Origin: Herbaspirillum sp. DW155
Lineage (GTDB): Bacteria > Pseudomonadota > Gammaproteobacteria > Burkholderiales > Burkholderiaceae_D
Assembly: GCF_037076565.1 (NCBI RefSeq)
Contig: NZ_AP029028.1
Location: 496,001-560,000 of the forward strand
DNA length: 64,000 bases
Reading direction: 5' to 3'
A program made the translations under genes and the position numbers. Below, one piece after another: positions 62,906 through 64,000 of the stretch. Position 1 is the stretch's first letter. Each line of letters begins with the position of its first letter. The notes beneath the pieces were generated by a model. It worked only from the letters and a program-made list of their open reading frames with translations. It ran no database searches and was not told the origin of the DNA.

Positions 62906-64000
<1,095 letters not shown>

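Overview
The window looks like a chromosomal stretch of a GC-rich betaproteobacterium, most likely Oxalobacteraceae and close to Herbaspirillum. This is an inference from gene content and order: a pyrR-pyrB-pseudo-pyrC set, a Kdo hydroxylase next to waaA, a pcm-rhodanese pair and an acrAB-oprM type pump. No rRNA, tRNA, insertion sequence or CRISPR array was recognised. Both ends cut genes: a 2-oxoglutarate oxygenase on the left and recQ on the right.

Left part (1-10.6 kb, housekeeping and a small catabolic cluster). A 2OG-Fe(II) oxygenase tail, a Rieske oxygenase, an SsuBC/NitT-type ABC ATPase and permease, and an amidohydrolase of the 8-oxoguanine/isoxanthopterin deaminase type form a tight operon that probably imports and degrades an N-heterocycle. 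Next come yqgE-ruvX-pyrR-pyrB, a GIY-YIG nuclease gene with a long imperfect inverted repeat in front of it, a dihydroorotase-like gene that has lost its metal ligands, plsC, and apaH on the opposite strand.

Central part (10.7-50.3 kb, surface polysaccharide). The + strand block (10.7-39.7 kb) holds a phosphoglycosyl transferase and a WbpM-type 4,6-dehydratase, phosphomannomutase, LPS core genes (waaC, Kdo hydroxylase, waaA), rmlBACD for dTDP-L-rhamnose, an ABC-2 O-antigen exporter (wzm, wzt with a C-terminal sugar-binding region), and a 1078-residue protein with methyltransferase, coiled-coil, GT2 and GT4 parts. It continues with an acyltransferase and a translationally coupled set (DPM1-like GT2, hexapeptide acyltransferase, GtrA flippase, small ORF, SDR epimerase, GMC oxidoreductase, large membrane GT-C candidate), then gmd-rmd for GDP-D-rhamnose and two GT2 enzymes. 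The - strand block (50.3-39.7 kb) holds a WbpV-like 4-reductase, a secreted SGNH/sialate-esterase-like protein, a methyltransferase split by a frameshift at a run of eight A, a gtrA/GT-C/gtrB cassette of lower GC, and a CDP-3,6-dideoxyhexose pathway (rfbF, rfbG, rfbH, final reductase). Together these predict an ABC-exported, rhamnose-rich O-antigen with periplasmic side-chain additions and possibly a dideoxyhexose.

Right part (50.5-64 kb). An RND efflux operon (adaptor, pump, outer-membrane lipoprotein) runs on the - strand, controlled by a divergent TetR/AcrR repressor with a near-perfect AcrR-type operator between them. Then come rhodanese, pcm, a second TetR regulator, a small YkgJ-type cysteine protein, an ArsC-family protein, two tandem but divergent UppP/BacA paralogues, and the start of recQ.

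The most interesting candidates are (a) the methyltransferase-coiled-coil-GT2-GT4 fusion next to a Wzt with a binding domain, which may combine chain polymerisation, termination and length control in one protein; (b) the 28.3-36.0 kb cassette, whose GT2/GtrA/oxidoreductase/SDR/GT-C content parallels polyprenyl-phosphate-sugar epimerisation systems; (c) the A8-tract methyltransferase; and (d) the palindrome-plus-GIY-YIG unit between pyrB and the pseudo-dihydroorotase.
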